From Micromonospora luteifusca (GTDB lineage Bacteria > Actinomycetota > Actinomycetes > Mycobacteriales > Micromonosporaceae), in assembly GCF_016907275.1 (NCBI RefSeq), contig NZ_JAFBBP010000001.1, forward strand, positions 1,054,001 to 1,118,000: 64,000 bases of DNA, read 5' to 3'. This document shows, piece after piece, positions 34,381-45,921 of this stretch (positions are counted from its first letter, which is position 1; the number at the start of each line of letters is the position of its first letter). Both the position numbers and the translations under genes were made by a program. The notes below the pieces were generated by a model. It was not told the DNA's origin. It made no database searches and was given only the letters and a program-made list of their open reading frames with translations.

Positions 34381-36347
34381 GTGCGGACTGCTTCTAGGGC
34401 TAGCAGGGCTACGTGTAGGGACAGGGACGCCTCTACCGAGTCGAGGTCTACGTCGAGGATGCGGGCGATGCGGGCCAGGCGTTCGTAGAACGCGGGCCGG
34501 GACAGGTGGGCGGCGGCAGCGCCAGCGGTCTTGTTGCGCCCCTGCTCCAGGTACGCACGCAGGGTGTCAAGTAGCTGCTCCCGCGGGTGCCGGGCGTCGT
34601 ACTCCAGCAGGGCACCGAGTTCGCGCTCCACGAACGTCTGCAACCGGGGCTCGTCGCGTAGCAGGTGCAGCAGTCCGGCCAGGCCGACGTGCGGCAGCCG
34701 GAAGATCGGCAGGTCCCGTCGGTCCCGGCGGGCCGCCTCGGCGATCTGCCGCGCCTCGACCAGCGACCGTCGCGCCTCCCGCAGGTTGCTCACGCCAGAG
34801 CCGGCGGCGACGATGACCCCACCCGGAGCACCGCCGGCGCCCCGGGACGGGTCAGCACCGCCCACCGACCGGGCGGCCCCCACGCCGAACGCCGACCGGG
34901 ACCCATCCGCCCCGAACGCCGACCGGGACCCATCCGCGCCGAACGCCGACCGGGACCCATCGGCACCGAACGCCGACCGAGACGCCTCCGCCCCGAACGC
35001 CGACCGGGACCCATCGGCACCGAACGCCGACCGAGACGCCTCCGCCCCGAACCCCGACCGGTACGCCTCCGGGCCGGAAACCGCCCCCGAGGTTTCGGCG
35101 CCCGACGTTGCCCGGCCCGTGCCGGCGTCGAGGCGTACCCGACGGAGTGCGCCGGCGAACGCGGACAGCGCGCGGTCCTCGGCGGCCGGGTCGGTCAGGG
35201 CCAGCAGCACGCCCACCGAGTTGTCATCGACCGCGCTGGTCAGCCCGGTCAGTTTCGCCTCCCGCAGCGCCTGGCCGACTGCCTCGGACAGGTCCCGCAG
35301 CCGGGCCTGTCCCGCGTCCGGGCCGCTCTCGCCGACCGGGTCCTCGCCCCGGTGTCGGACCATCACGCCGACCAGGTGCCGGCGGTCGAGCACCACGCCG
35401 AGCGCCTTGGCTCGCAGCGCGACTTCGTCCACCGGCCGGGAATGGTCGAGGAGTGCGGTGAGCAGGGTGCGATGGATCTGCCGTTCCAGCCCTTCGGCGT
35501 CGCGACGGAGCAGTCGACCCAGCGCGAGGGCGGACGCGGCCCGCTCGATCAGGATGGTGAGCCGGGTGGGCGGGCCGGCGATCGGCTCGGTGGCCTGGGC
35601 ACTGGGCACGTCCCCGCTGGCCGGCCAGCGCAGCAGCAGCCGACCCCAGTCCTGTCCCCGCGCGCCGACGGCGGTCACCAGCCAGCCGCTGTCCGGGTCG
35701 TACGCGGTGCGCCCGACCGGCCGGATCCGCCGGGAGTGCTGCTCCCAGCCGTCGAGCAGCATTTCGGCGCTCTCCCCCGCCGGGTCGTACCCCAGCACCT
35801 GCCGGGACAGGTTTTCCAGCACCACCGGGCAACCGGACAGCTCGGCGGTCTGCCGGATCACCTCGGCGGCGTCGGCGCCCTCGACGGACAGATCGTTGAA
35901 GCGCTGGTGGATCTCCTCGGTGGCACGCAGCTCGGTGAGCTGCGCGTCGATGATCAGCGCGTGCACCGCCTCGGTGATCGGAACGAACGGGGTGGCTCGG
36001 CGCAGCTCCACCAGGGGCAGCCCGCGCCGCTCGGCGGCGGCGACCATCACCCGGGGCACGCCGCTGACGTAGCGGCGGCCCAGCTCGACTACGAGCCCGG
36101 AGACGCCGACGTCGGCCAGGTCCCCGATGAAGGCGCGCAGCCCCGCGTCGTCCCCGGGCAGGCCGATGCCGGTGGTGAGCACCAGTTCGCCACCGCCGAG
36201 CAGGGTGGCGATGTCCGGCACCTCGGCGACGTGCACCCAGCGGACCGGCCGGTCCAGCCCGGCGTCCCCGGCGACCACGCGCGGCGCGCCGTGGCGGACC
36301 GGGTCCAGGGCGAGGACCTCACGGACGGTAGGGAACACGGCCGACAC
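34374..36347 (-). CDS. PucR-family transcriptional regulator with repetitive linker
   Basis: 657 aa. The N-terminal PucR domain begins TVREVLALDPVRHGAPRVVAG and includes LLGGGELVLTTG. A middle region of the GGDEF-related type (HLVGVMVRHRGEDPVGE) follows. Residues about 425-495 are a low-complexity array of SRSAFGADG-like nonapeptides. The C-terminus is the PucR helix-turn-helix (HTH_30): NKTAGAAAAHLSRPAFYERL. Such regulators often control purine, amino-acid or catabolic genes; argG is immediately upstream in the same direction. The GTG start follows GGAGGG by 4 nt. That Shine-Dalgarno lies in a perfect 12-bp inverted repeat. A GTG three codons later is possible. Confidence 0.85.
   Translation of the reverse strand: MSAVFPTVREVLALDPVRHGAPRVVAGDAGLDRPVRWVHVAEVPDIATLLGGGELVLTTGIGLPGDDAGLRAFIGDLADVGVSGLVVELGRRYVSGVPRVMVAAAERRGLPLVELRRATPFVPITEAVHALIIDAQLTELRATEEIHQRFNDLSVEGADAAEVIRQTAELSGCPVVLENLSRQVLGYDPAGESAEMLLDGWEQHSRRIRPVGRTAYDPDSGWLVTAVGARGQDWGRLLLRWPASGDVPSAQATEPIAGPPTRLTILIERAASALALGRLLRRDAEGLERQIHRTLLTALLDHSRPVDEVALRAKALGVVLDRRHLVGVMVRHRGEDPVGESGPDAGQARLRDLSEAVGQALREAKLTGLTSAVDDNSVGVLLALTDPAAEDRALSAFAGALRRVRLDAGTGRATSGAETSGAVSGPEAYRSGFGAEASRSAFGADGSRSAFGAEASRSAFGADGSRSAFGADGSRSAFGADGSRSAFGVGAARSVGGADPSRGAGGAPGGVIVAAGSGVSNLREARRSLVEARQIAEAARRDRRDLPIFRLPHVGLAGLLHLLRDEPRLQTFVERELGALLEYDARHPREQLLDTLRAYLEQGRNKTAGAAAAHLSRPAFYERLARIARILDVDLDSVEASLSLHVALLALEAVRTP
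34864..35067 (-). repeat. 27-bp in-frame tandem array in the pucR linker
   Basis: Eight degenerate copies of a nine-residue unit, consensus SRSAFGADG or SRSAFGAEA, with several copies identical at DNA level. The unit length keeps the frame. It lies between the central domain and the HTH domain, where a flexible linker is expected. Confidence 0.88.
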
Positions 36348-36350
36348 GCT

Positions 36351-36401
36351 ACCCTCCGTGACGCCGGATCTCGACATTCGCCGGGCGGAGTCACGGAGGG
36401 T
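36351..36401. promoter_or_regulatory. Perfect 12-bp inverted repeat covering the pucR Shine-Dalgarno
   Basis: ACCCTCCGTGAC (36351-36362) and GTCACGGAGGGT (36390-36401) are perfect inverted repeats, with further GC pairing inside. On the transcript the GGAGGG ahead of the pucR GTG would be hidden in the stem. It also lies just after the argG stop, so it may be the argG terminator, a PucR autoregulatory operator, or both. Confidence 0.6.
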
Positions 36402-36417
36402 CGGCGCGGGGGTTCGT

Positions 36418-38738
<2,321 letters not shown>

Positions 38739-38815
38739 CCGACGATTCTGCCGGACGAGCAACCTCGTCCACCGACGCCCGCCTGGCGGGGCGTTTTGTC
38801 CGAGGAAGAAGGGGA

Positions 38816-40705
38816 ATGACCGGACCCGTACCGGACCTGACGGAGAGGACCAGCCAGGTGAGCACGGACCACACCGCACCGGGCGAAGCGGGAGCTCTCC
38901 CCCGGCACCCGACCGTCGCGGACCACATCGTGTCGCGGCTGTTCAGCTGGGGTGTACATCGCTACTTCGGCTACCCCGGAGACGGCATCAACGGCCTCAC
39001 CTCCGCGCTGCAACGCACCAACAAACGGGCGCAGTTCATCCAGGTACGCCACGAGGAGACCGCCGGCTTCGCCGCGTCGGCACACGTCAAGTACGGCGGC
39101 GGGCCGCTGGGCTGCGCCCTGGTGACCAGCGGCCCGGGCGCCATCCACCTGCTCAACGGCCTGTACGACGCCAAACTCGACCACCAACCGGTGATCGCCC
39201 TGGTCGGGCACACCGCGACCACCGCCGAGGGCGGCGGCTACTACCAGGAGGTCGACCTGCTCGCCCTCTACAAGGACGTGGCCGCGGCCTTCCTCGCTCA
39301 ACTCGACCACCCGGCGCAGGTCCGCCATCTGGTCGACCGGGCGTGCCGCACCGCGTTGGCCCGGCGTACCGTCACCGCCCTGATCCTCCCCCTGGACCTG
39401 CAGGACGAGCCGGCCATTCCGGACCCGCCGCACGCGCACGGCTACTACCAGACCAGCAACGTCCCGAGCAGTACGCCCACGGTGCCCCCGGAGGCGGACG
39501 TGCGCCGGGCCGCCGAGGTGCTCGGCGGCGGGCAGCGGGTGGCGATGCTGGTCGGGCAGGGGGCGCTGGGCGCGACGGACGAGGTCCGCGAGATCGCCCA
39601 TCGGCTCGGCGCCGGGGTGGCCACGGCACTGCTCGGCTTCACCGCCGTCGACCACCGCGAACCATGGGTCACCGGCGCGATCGGGTTGCTCGGCACCCGG
39701 CCCAGCTGGCAGTTGATGACCGGCTGCGACCGGCTGCTGATCGTGGGCAGCAACATGCCGTACTCGGAGTTCTACCCGCCGCCTGGGCAGGCCCGCGCGG
39801 TGCAGATCGACCTGGACGGCACCCAACTCGGCCTGCGGTACCCGACCGAGGTGAACCTCACCGGCGACGCCCGCCCCACGCTGCGGGCGCTGCTCCGCGA
39901 GCTGGGCCCCGGCCCCGGACCGACCGCCTGGCGGGCGGAGATCGCCGAGGCCAACTCGGCGTGGCGGCGAGTGCAACGCGACCTGGCCGAGCAGACGGCC
40001 GACCCGGTCAACCCACAACTGCTCTTCCACACCCTCAATGAGCGGCTGCCCGACGACGTGATGCTCGCCGTCGACTGCGGCACCACCACCGCCTGGTACG
40101 CCCGCCACATCCAGGTCCGCCCCGGGATGCAAGCCAGCCTGTCCGGCACCCTGCTGTCCATGGGCGGCGCCATGCCGTACGCGCTCAGTGCCAAGTTCGC
40201 CCACCCGGACCGCCCGCTCGTCGCGTTGATCGGCGACGGCGCCATGCAGATGAACGGCGTCAACGAGCTGATCACCGTGGCCAAGTACTGGCGCAGTTGG
40301 ACGGACCCACGATTCGTGGTGTTGGTGCTCAACAACCGGGATCTGGCGTTCGTCAGCTGGGAACAACGCTCCACAGAGGGGACGCCGATGTTCCCGGACA
40401 GCCAGCAGTTGCCGGACATCGCCTACCACCAGTGGGCACAGGTGCTCGGGCTGCACGGTGAGCTGATCGACTCACCGGAGCAGGTGCCGGAGGTCTGGGA
40501 CCGGGCACTCGCCGCCGACCGACCGGTGGTCATCAACGCCCTGGTCGACCCGGCCGAGCTGATGTTGCCGCCACACTTCACCGCCGAGCAGGCCCGCAAG
40601 ACCGCGGCGGCGGTGCTGCGCGGCGACACCGACTGGGCCGGCATCATCCGCCGCGGCCTCCCAGCCACCCTGGCAAGCTACCGCCCCCGCCGTCGCGAGC
40701 GCTGA
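38816..40705 (+). CDS. Thiamine-pyrophosphate enzyme, acetolactate synthase/pyruvate oxidase family
   Basis: 629 aa with the N-terminal PYR domain (RYFGYPGDGINGLTSAL, catalytic Glu in VRHEETAGFAA), a central FAD-like domain and the C-terminal TPP domain (LIGDGAMQMNGVNELI then LNNRDLAF). Family members act on pyruvate. The sequence fits pyruvate oxidase or pyruvate:quinone oxidoreductase better than biosynthetic acetolactate synthase, and no ilvN partner follows. The ATG has AAGGGGA just before it; a GTG fourteen codons later with GGAGAGGA upstream is also plausible. The exact reaction is undecided. Confidence 0.8.
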   Translation: MTGPVPDLTERTSQVSTDHTAPGEAGALPRHPTVADHIVSRLFSWGVHRYFGYPGDGINGLTSALQRTNKRAQFIQVRHEETAGFAASAHVKYGGGPLGCALVTSGPGAIHLLNGLYDAKLDHQPVIALVGHTATTAEGGGYYQEVDLLALYKDVAAAFLAQLDHPAQVRHLVDRACRTALARRTVTALILPLDLQDEPAIPDPPHAHGYYQTSNVPSSTPTVPPEADVRRAAEVLGGGQRVAMLVGQGALGATDEVREIAHRLGAGVATALLGFTAVDHREPWVTGAIGLLGTRPSWQLMTGCDRLLIVGSNMPYSEFYPPPGQARAVQIDLDGTQLGLRYPTEVNLTGDARPTLRALLRELGPGPGPTAWRAEIAEANSAWRRVQRDLAEQTADPVNPQLLFHTLNERLPDDVMLAVDCGTTTAWYARHIQVRPGMQASLSGTLLSMGGAMPYALSAKFAHPDRPLVALIGDGAMQMNGVNELITVAKYWRSWTDPRFVVLVLNNRDLAFVSWEQRSTEGTPMFPDSQQLPDIAYHQWAQVLGLHGELIDSPEQVPEVWDRALAADRPVVINALVDPAELMLPPHFTAEQARKTAAAVLRGDTDWAGIIRRGLPATLASYRPRRRER

Positions 40706-40725
40706 CCCTCCCCCACCCCACCACC

Positions 40726-40804
40726 CCCGCGATCCTGCACTTTCCTGCCTCAACAAAAGGTGTGCAGTGGGGCAAGTCGACGACCGAAAGTGCAAGATCG
40801 CGGG
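40726..40804. repeat. Intergenic palindrome, family C
   Basis: CCCGCGATCCTGCACTTTC (40726-40744) pairs with 40786-40804 at 18 of 19 positions around a 41-nt loop. It lies between the convergent TPP-enzyme and penicillin-binding-protein genes and is preceded by a C-rich tract. No second copy was seen in the window. Confidence 0.8.
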
Positions 40805-40824
40805 AGTACCGGGTGCGAAGGGAG

Positions 40825-43029
40825 TTAGCCCCGGCGGTTGTTCAGCCAGCGTTGCAGGAAGTCGCCGGGGTTGTCGTCGGTGGGCTGCTGCCGGCGGTCC
40901 GGAACCGCCGGGCGGTCCACGGGGCGGTGCGGGTCGCCGGCCAACTCGTGGCTGGGTGCGGCGAACGCCTTCTCCGGCTGGCCCTTGACGGCGGTGGCGA
41001 TGACCCGGGCGACCGCGTCGATCACCTTGGTCTGCACCGCGGAGCCCACCTCGTCGGCCGGGTCGTCCGGATTGGCGGCGATGCCGGCCACCGCGACCTG
41101 CGGGGTGAAGCCGACGAACGTCTCGGTGGAGTTCTGCTCGGAGCTACCCGTCTTACCGGCCACCGGCCGGCCGTCGAGGATGTCGTTCACACCGGTGGCC
41201 GTGCCGCCGTTGCACTGCCCGAACGCCGACTGCTGGCCCACCGGGCACCGGGCGGCGTCGGTCGCGGCACGGGCGACGTCGGCGTCGAGGACCCGCTTGC
41301 AGGACGGCTGCCCGACCGGCACCTTCTCGCCGTTCGCGTCGGTCACCGAGACCACCGGCACCGGCGTGCAGTAGGTGCCTTCGGCGGCCACCGTGGCGTA
41401 CGCGTTGGCCAGGTCCAGCGGGGTGGTGGCGGCCACGCCGAGGGTGAAGGAACCCCAGTTGGCGGCGTTGTCCTTGGCGAAGGCGGCGTCCGAGTCGGCG
41501 CGGAACGTGATGCCGAGCCGCTGCGCCATCTCGACCACCTTGTCCTGGCCGACCTGCTCGGCCAACCAGACGAAGTAGGTGTTCACCGAGCGACCGAAGC
41601 CGTCCCACATCATCCGGTACCCGTCCATCCAGTCCGGGTTGGCGTTCGCCGGGCACCAGTGGCCGTCACAGCTGCCCGGGCCCTCGGCGGCGTACCGGGT
41701 GGGCAGCTTGGCGGGCGCGTCGAAGCCGGTGGAGAGGGTACGTCCCGCCTCCAGCGCGGCGAGCATGGTGAACAGTTTGAACGTCGAACCCGCCTGGTAC
41801 CCGTCGACGCTCGTCCCGCCGGAGATCAGCGGGTTGACGGTGTTCGGGTAGTTGGCCTGCCCGGCCGGGTTGCCGTCCAGGCTGTAGTGCCGGTTGACCG
41901 CCATCGCCAACACCTGCCCGGTGCCCGGCTGGACCGCCGCGATCGGCAGGGCGCGCTTGTTGTCGTAGGAGTAGACCTTGGTGGCCTGCTGCTGCGCGGT
42001 GGCCTGGACCTTCGGGTCCAGCGAGGTGACCACGGTGTAGCCACCCGAGCGCAGCGCCTGCTCGCGCTCCGCGACGGTCGCCCCGAAGGCCGGCTGGGTC
42101 ACCCACCACCGGCGCAGGTAGTCGCAGAAGTAGCCCCAGTCGTCATGGCCCTGGGAGACGGCGGTGCAGCCGTTGGGCTGGGCGGTCGGATGCAGGGTCA
42201 GCGGCTCCGCCTTGGCCTGGGCGGCCTGCGCGGCGGTGATCGCGCCGGTGGCGACCATCGAGTCCAGCACGTACGACCGACGGGTCAGCGCCTCGTCCTT
42301 GTCGCCGCTGATCGGGCTGTACGCGTCCGGAGACTGCACCAGGCCGGCGAGCAGGGCCGACTCGGCGAGGGTCAGCTGCGCCGGCGGTTTGCCGAAGTAC
42401 CGCTGGCTGGCCGCCGCGATCCCGTACGCCCCGGAGCCGAAGTACGCGATGTTCAGGTACCGGTCGAGGATCTCGTCCTTGCCGAGGCTCTTGTCCAGCG
42501 CACTCGCGTACCGGATCTCCTGGATCTTGCGGCCGACGGTGGGGTCCGTCGCGGCGGCGCGCTCCTCGGCGGTGCGGGTGGGGTCGGTCTTGAGGACGTT
42601 ACGGACGTACTGCATGGTCAACGTCGAGCCGCCCTGCTCGGTGCCGCCGCCCTTGACATTGGCCACCAGTGCCCGGGCGAGGCCGCGCAGGTCCGCGCCA
42701 CCGTGGTCGTAGAAGCGCCGATCCTCGGCCGCCACGATTGCCTGCCGCATCACCGGTGCGATGTCCGCCAACGCGACGTCGGTGCGGTTCACGTCGTAGA
42801 AGGTCGTGATCAGCGTCTTGCCGTCGTTGGCGTAGAGGTACGAGCGCTGCGGCGTGGCCGGGGTGCGCAGCGAGGCGGGCAACGAGGCGTACGACGCGAG
42901 CGCCGAGCGGGCGGTGAACCCGAGCAGCAGGTTGCCCGGCAGTGCGGCGACTGCCAGGGCGAGCCCGGCCAGCAAGCCGGCGAGCAGCACGGTGAACAGC
43001 CGCGACAGCGGCGAGCGGGGGGCGGCCAT
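40825..43029 (-). CDS. Class A penicillin-binding protein (transglycosylase/transpeptidase)
   Basis: 734 aa from the chosen ATG. One N-terminal membrane helix (LFTVLLAGLLAGLALAVAAL), a glycosyltransferase domain with catalytic Glu102 in AAEDRRFYDHGG, and a transpeptidase domain with STFK (Ser415), SVN in RSVNTYF and the GKTGSSEQN motif. It polymerises and cross-links peptidoglycan outside the membrane. The tail after the transpeptidase domain is proline- and aspartate-rich. The ATG is almost on top of a GGGGAG, so a GTG six codons upstream or a TTG at 43080 may be the real start. Confidence 0.92.
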   Translation of the reverse strand: MAAPRSPLSRLFTVLLAGLLAGLALAVAALPGNLLLGFTARSALASYASLPASLRTPATPQRSYLYANDGKTLITTFYDVNRTDVALADIAPVMRQAIVAAEDRRFYDHGGADLRGLARALVANVKGGGTEQGGSTLTMQYVRNVLKTDPTRTAEERAAATDPTVGRKIQEIRYASALDKSLGKDEILDRYLNIAYFGSGAYGIAAASQRYFGKPPAQLTLAESALLAGLVQSPDAYSPISGDKDEALTRRSYVLDSMVATGAITAAQAAQAKAEPLTLHPTAQPNGCTAVSQGHDDWGYFCDYLRRWWVTQPAFGATVAEREQALRSGGYTVVTSLDPKVQATAQQQATKVYSYDNKRALPIAAVQPGTGQVLAMAVNRHYSLDGNPAGQANYPNTVNPLISGGTSVDGYQAGSTFKLFTMLAALEAGRTLSTGFDAPAKLPTRYAAEGPGSCDGHWCPANANPDWMDGYRMMWDGFGRSVNTYFVWLAEQVGQDKVVEMAQRLGITFRADSDAAFAKDNAANWGSFTLGVAATTPLDLANAYATVAAEGTYCTPVPVVSVTDANGEKVPVGQPSCKRVLDADVARAATDAARCPVGQQSAFGQCNGGTATGVNDILDGRPVAGKTGSSEQNSTETFVGFTPQVAVAGIAANPDDPADEVGSAVQTKVIDAVARVIATAVKGQPEKAFAAPSHELAGDPHRPVDRPAVPDRRQQPTDDNPGDFLQRWLNNRRG

Positions 43030-43188
43030 GCTCCCCAGGATTGCCACGAAAGCCGCCAACCGACCACCCCCGCAGCCCAATTGTCAGCAACTTCACGGCC
43101 CCCCACCAGCCCCCACCCAGCCCAACCCACCAACCCCGGCACCCCGCCCCCGCCCCGCGCCCCGCGCCCCGCGCCCCCGCCCCGCGCT

Positions 43189-43249
43189 GTTGATCATGAG
43201 GTTATTGTCACGACACGCCGAGGCGAAGGGCAATAACCTCATGATCAAC
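43189..43249. repeat. Intergenic palindrome, family B, copy 2
   Basis: A perfect 19-bp inverted repeat (43189-43207 with 43231-43249), identical in stem to the first 19 bp of the copy at 34254. A long C-rich tract (about 43097-43186) precedes it. It lies between two leftward genes, downstream of the membrane-protein gene and upstream of the penicillin-binding-protein gene. Confidence 0.9.
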
Positions 43250-43296
43250 GGGCCGAGGGCAGCCGGGCGGACCGGGAGAGGCCGGGGGCCGGGCGG

Positions 43297-44064
43297 TTAG
43301 GGGTTTGGGGTATTTAGGCTGGCGGCGGCTGCGTCTCGGGCGGTTTCGCGGGGCATCAGGCGGCCGGAGCGGTAGCCGATGCCGATGCCGGCAACCAGTA
43401 CGAAGATCGCGCCGAACGTCTGCAGCGACCCGATCAGGGCGCCTCCCAGGCCGAGAAGTGGCGCGGCGATGATCAGCATGACTCCGTCGCCGAGGCTGAA
43501 GGTGCCCGAGCGGGCCACCGCCCACCCGGTGAGGAACCAGCCCACGCTGTAGAACGTCGCGCCGAGCAGGACCAGCGACCGCGCGGTGGTGCCGAAGACC
43601 GGCGTCTGCTCGGCGAGCCCGGCGAAGGGCAGCATCAGCACAGTGCCGGCGATGCTGACCAGCAGCCCGGCGGCGGCCACCCGGCGGCTGCGAGTCGCGG
43701 CCAGCAGCCCGGTGAGGGCCAGCAGCGCGAGCAGGCCGAGCCAGACCGCCGCCACCCAACCGATCAGGTACACCGCCTGGCCGTCGGCGGGGTAGGGGTC
43801 GTTGCCCACCCCTCCGTCACTGGCCATCGCCACCGCGCCGTAAAGGATGGCGTACGCGGGCAGCAGCCACACGGCCGCCCGCGCGAACCGACGCACCGAC
43901 CAGGCCCAGCTGGCGTTCGTGGCCGGACCGGCGGGGGTCGGCTCGCCGACGAACGGCAGTACGCCGAACCCGCCACCGCTGCTCCGGGAGCCCAGCGGGG
44001 CTACCGGGTCGTGTGCGCCGGGCACCGGGGCCGAGGACCACATCCGATTCGCCGGATCCTTCAT
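43297..44064 (-). CDS. Hypothetical membrane protein with about six helices
   Basis: 255 aa. After a soluble Gly/Pro-rich N-terminus of about 60 residues come hydrophobic segments such as AAVWLLPAYAILYGAVAMA, LIGWVAAVWLGLLALLALTG, AAGLLVSIAGTVLMLPFAGL and GVMLIIAAPLLGLGGALIG. No catalytic motif is visible. ATG with GAGGTG 4 nt upstream. It ends just before palindrome B2. I do not recognise a family with a known role; transport or stress-response functions cannot be told from sequence. Confidence 0.7.
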   Translation of the reverse strand: MKDPANRMWSSAPVPGAHDPVAPLGSRSSGGGFGVLPFVGEPTPAGPATNASWAWSVRRFARAAVWLLPAYAILYGAVAMASDGGVGNDPYPADGQAVYLIGWVAAVWLGLLALLALTGLLAATRSRRVAAAGLLVSIAGTVLMLPFAGLAEQTPVFGTTARSLVLLGATFYSVGWFLTGWAVARSGTFSLGDGVMLIIAAPLLGLGGALIGSLQTFGAIFVLVAGIGIGYRSGRLMPRETARDAAAASLNTPNP

Positions 44065-44215
44065 GCGTCACCTCGCTTGTCCACGAGTGGTGCGAGACGC
44101 GCCGGGGCGCCCCGATTGCCTGGTCACCACCCGTCCTAGGACCGATCGTGGCAGGCGTCGGAGCGCCCCATGAGTCTTTCTCGCTTTTATCCGGCTGGTC
44201 GGCCGGCGTACTGGA

Positions 44216-45331
44216 TCAGCCGCGCTCGCGCTGGTCGGCCGGGTCTTCGGTCAGAGTGGCCGGGGACACCGGCTCCGGCGCGGGCAGCCCCTGCGGCTTG
44301 TTGCCGCCGGCGGCCTGCGCCTCGGCGACGCGTACCTCGTCGTGGATCTGCTGGGCGGCGTCCGCCGCGGCCTGCGCCGCCTCCGCGGCCTCGCGCTCCA
44401 CCTGGCTCGCGTGGTCGGCCGCCTCCGGCGAGGGAAGGTCCCCCACCATCTGGCTCAGCCCACCGAGCGCGCCGCCCATCCCCTCCAGGGCCTTGGTCAG
44501 CTCGGCCGGGATGATCCAGACCTTGTTGGCGCTGCCCTGGGCGATCTGCGGCAGTGCCTGCAGGTACTGGTAGGCGAGCACCTTCTGGCTCGGGTTCGCC
44601 TGGTGGATCGCGTCGAAGACCGTCCGGATCGCCTTCGCCTGACCCTCGGCCTGCAGGATCCGGGCCTGCCGGTCACCGTCGGCCCGCAACACCGCCGACT
44701 GCTTGTCACCCTCGGCGGTGAGGATCACCGACTGCTTGTGGCCCTCGGCGGTGAGGATCGCCGCACGGCGGTCCCGTTCGGCGCGCATCTGCTTCTCCAT
44801 CGAGTCACGGATGCTGGCCGGCGGCTCGATCGCCTTGATCTCGACCCGGGTCACCTTGATGCCCCAGCGGCCGGTGGTCTCGTCCAGCACACCCGAGAGG
44901 TGCCGGTTGATCTCGTCCCGGCTGGTCAGCGCGCGCTCCAGATCGAGCGAACCGATCACGTTACGCAGCGTGGTGACGGTCAGCTGCTCGATGGCCTGCA
45001 GGAAGCTGGAGATCTCGTAGGTCGCCCGGACCGAGTCGACCACCTTGAAGTAGAGCACCGTGTCGATCGAGACCACGAGGTTGTCCGAGGTGATCACCGG
45101 CTGCGGCGGGAAGCTGACCACCTGCTCCCGCATGTCGACCTTGGTGCGGACCGCGTCGATGAACGGCACCAGCAGGTTGAGGCCGGGGCTGAGGGTGCGC
45201 TTGTACTTGCCGAGCCGTTCCACCACGTCCTGGCGTTGCTGCGGCACGATCCGCACCGCCTTGGCGAGCGTTATCACGGCGATCAACGCCACCGCGATCA
45301 CCAGCACCCCGATTAAGGTCATCCCGTTCAC
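44216..45331 (-). CDS. SPFH/stomatin-like membrane protein (QmcA type)
   Basis: 371 aa. An N-terminal helix (LIGVLVIAVALIAVITLA), then the SPFH/band 7 domain (AVRIVPQQRQDVVERLGKYK, SPGLNLLVPFIDAV) and a coiled-coil with four near-repeats of eleven residues (AILTAEGHKQS, VILTAEGDKQS, AVLRADGDRQA, RILQAEGQAKA). Such proteins form large cage-like oligomers in membrane microdomains. The GTG start overlaps the stop of the NfeD gene by 4 nt; an ATG three codons later is possible. The pairing with NfeD is a well-known module. Confidence 0.9.
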   Translation of the reverse strand: MNGMTLIGVLVIAVALIAVITLAKAVRIVPQQRQDVVERLGKYKRTLSPGLNLLVPFIDAVRTKVDMREQVVSFPPQPVITSDNLVVSIDTVLYFKVVDSVRATYEISSFLQAIEQLTVTTLRNVIGSLDLERALTSRDEINRHLSGVLDETTGRWGIKVTRVEIKAIEPPASIRDSMEKQMRAERDRRAAILTAEGHKQSVILTAEGDKQSAVLRADGDRQARILQAEGQAKAIRTVFDAIHQANPSQKVLAYQYLQALPQIAQGSANKVWIIPAELTKALEGMGGALGGLSQMVGDLPSPEAADHASQVEREAAEAAQAAADAAQQIHDEVRVAEAQAAGGNKPQGLPAPEPVSPATLTEDPADQRERG

Positions 45332-45801
45332 CCTCTCGCTTCCGGCAGCTCACCGGCGGAAGAAATATCGTCCTGCCACACCAGGGCTGTCGCGCCCCGG
45401 ACCTTTATCACCCGAACCCGCTGACCGGGTACAAAACTCTGCGTCGTGTCGTACGAGCGGGCGCTCCACAGCTCCCCGTCAATCTTGACGAGACCGTGCT
45501 CGGCGTCCACTCGTTCCAGCACCAGCGCCGTGGAGCCCTCGATCGCCTCGACGCCGAACGGCTGTTCGCCGCTCTCCAGCGCGGACCGGCGGTGCCGGCG
45601 GATGACCGGCCGGGCCACCACCAGACTCAACGCCGATACCACCGCGAAGACCAACGCCTGCACGGCCACCGGCGCGCCAAGTGCCGCAGCACCGGCAGCA
45701 GCGAACGCGCCGACCCCGAACAGGATCAGAAAGAGCGTCGTCGTGAAAATCTCGGCGACCGCCAGCAACACACCCAACACGATCCACACCACGGCGTCCA
45801 C
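45328..45801 (-). CDS. NfeD-family membrane protein
   Basis: 157 aa with three or four N-terminal helices (VWIVLGVLLAVAEIF, LILFGVGAFAAAGAAAL, VQALVFAVVSALSLVVARP) and a C-terminal OB-fold NfeD domain (IEGSTALVLERVDAEHGLVKIDGELW). It partners with the SPFH protein encoded next. I chose the GTG at VDAVVWIVLG, 6 nt after a minus-strand CACGAT (45808-45813); the frame continues 127 codons upstream as a shadow of the divergent hydrolase gene. Expected role: membrane microdomain organisation. Confidence 0.85.
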   Translation of the reverse strand: MDAVVWIVLGVLLAVAEIFTTTLFLILFGVGAFAAAGAAALGAPVAVQALVFAVVSALSLVVARPVIRRHRRSALESGEQPFGVEAIEGSTALVLERVDAEHGLVKIDGELWSARSYDTTQSFVPGQRVRVIKVRGATALVWQDDISSAGELPEARG

Positions 45802-45921
45802 ACCACGATCGTGACACGCAAATGCACGCGCGGCCTCCCCACAAAGATCAGTAGGCTCGGCGAAGCCCTTTTCGGCCTTCCAAAACACCACGATTCGGCG
45901 GCCCGACCCGAGGAGATCCCG

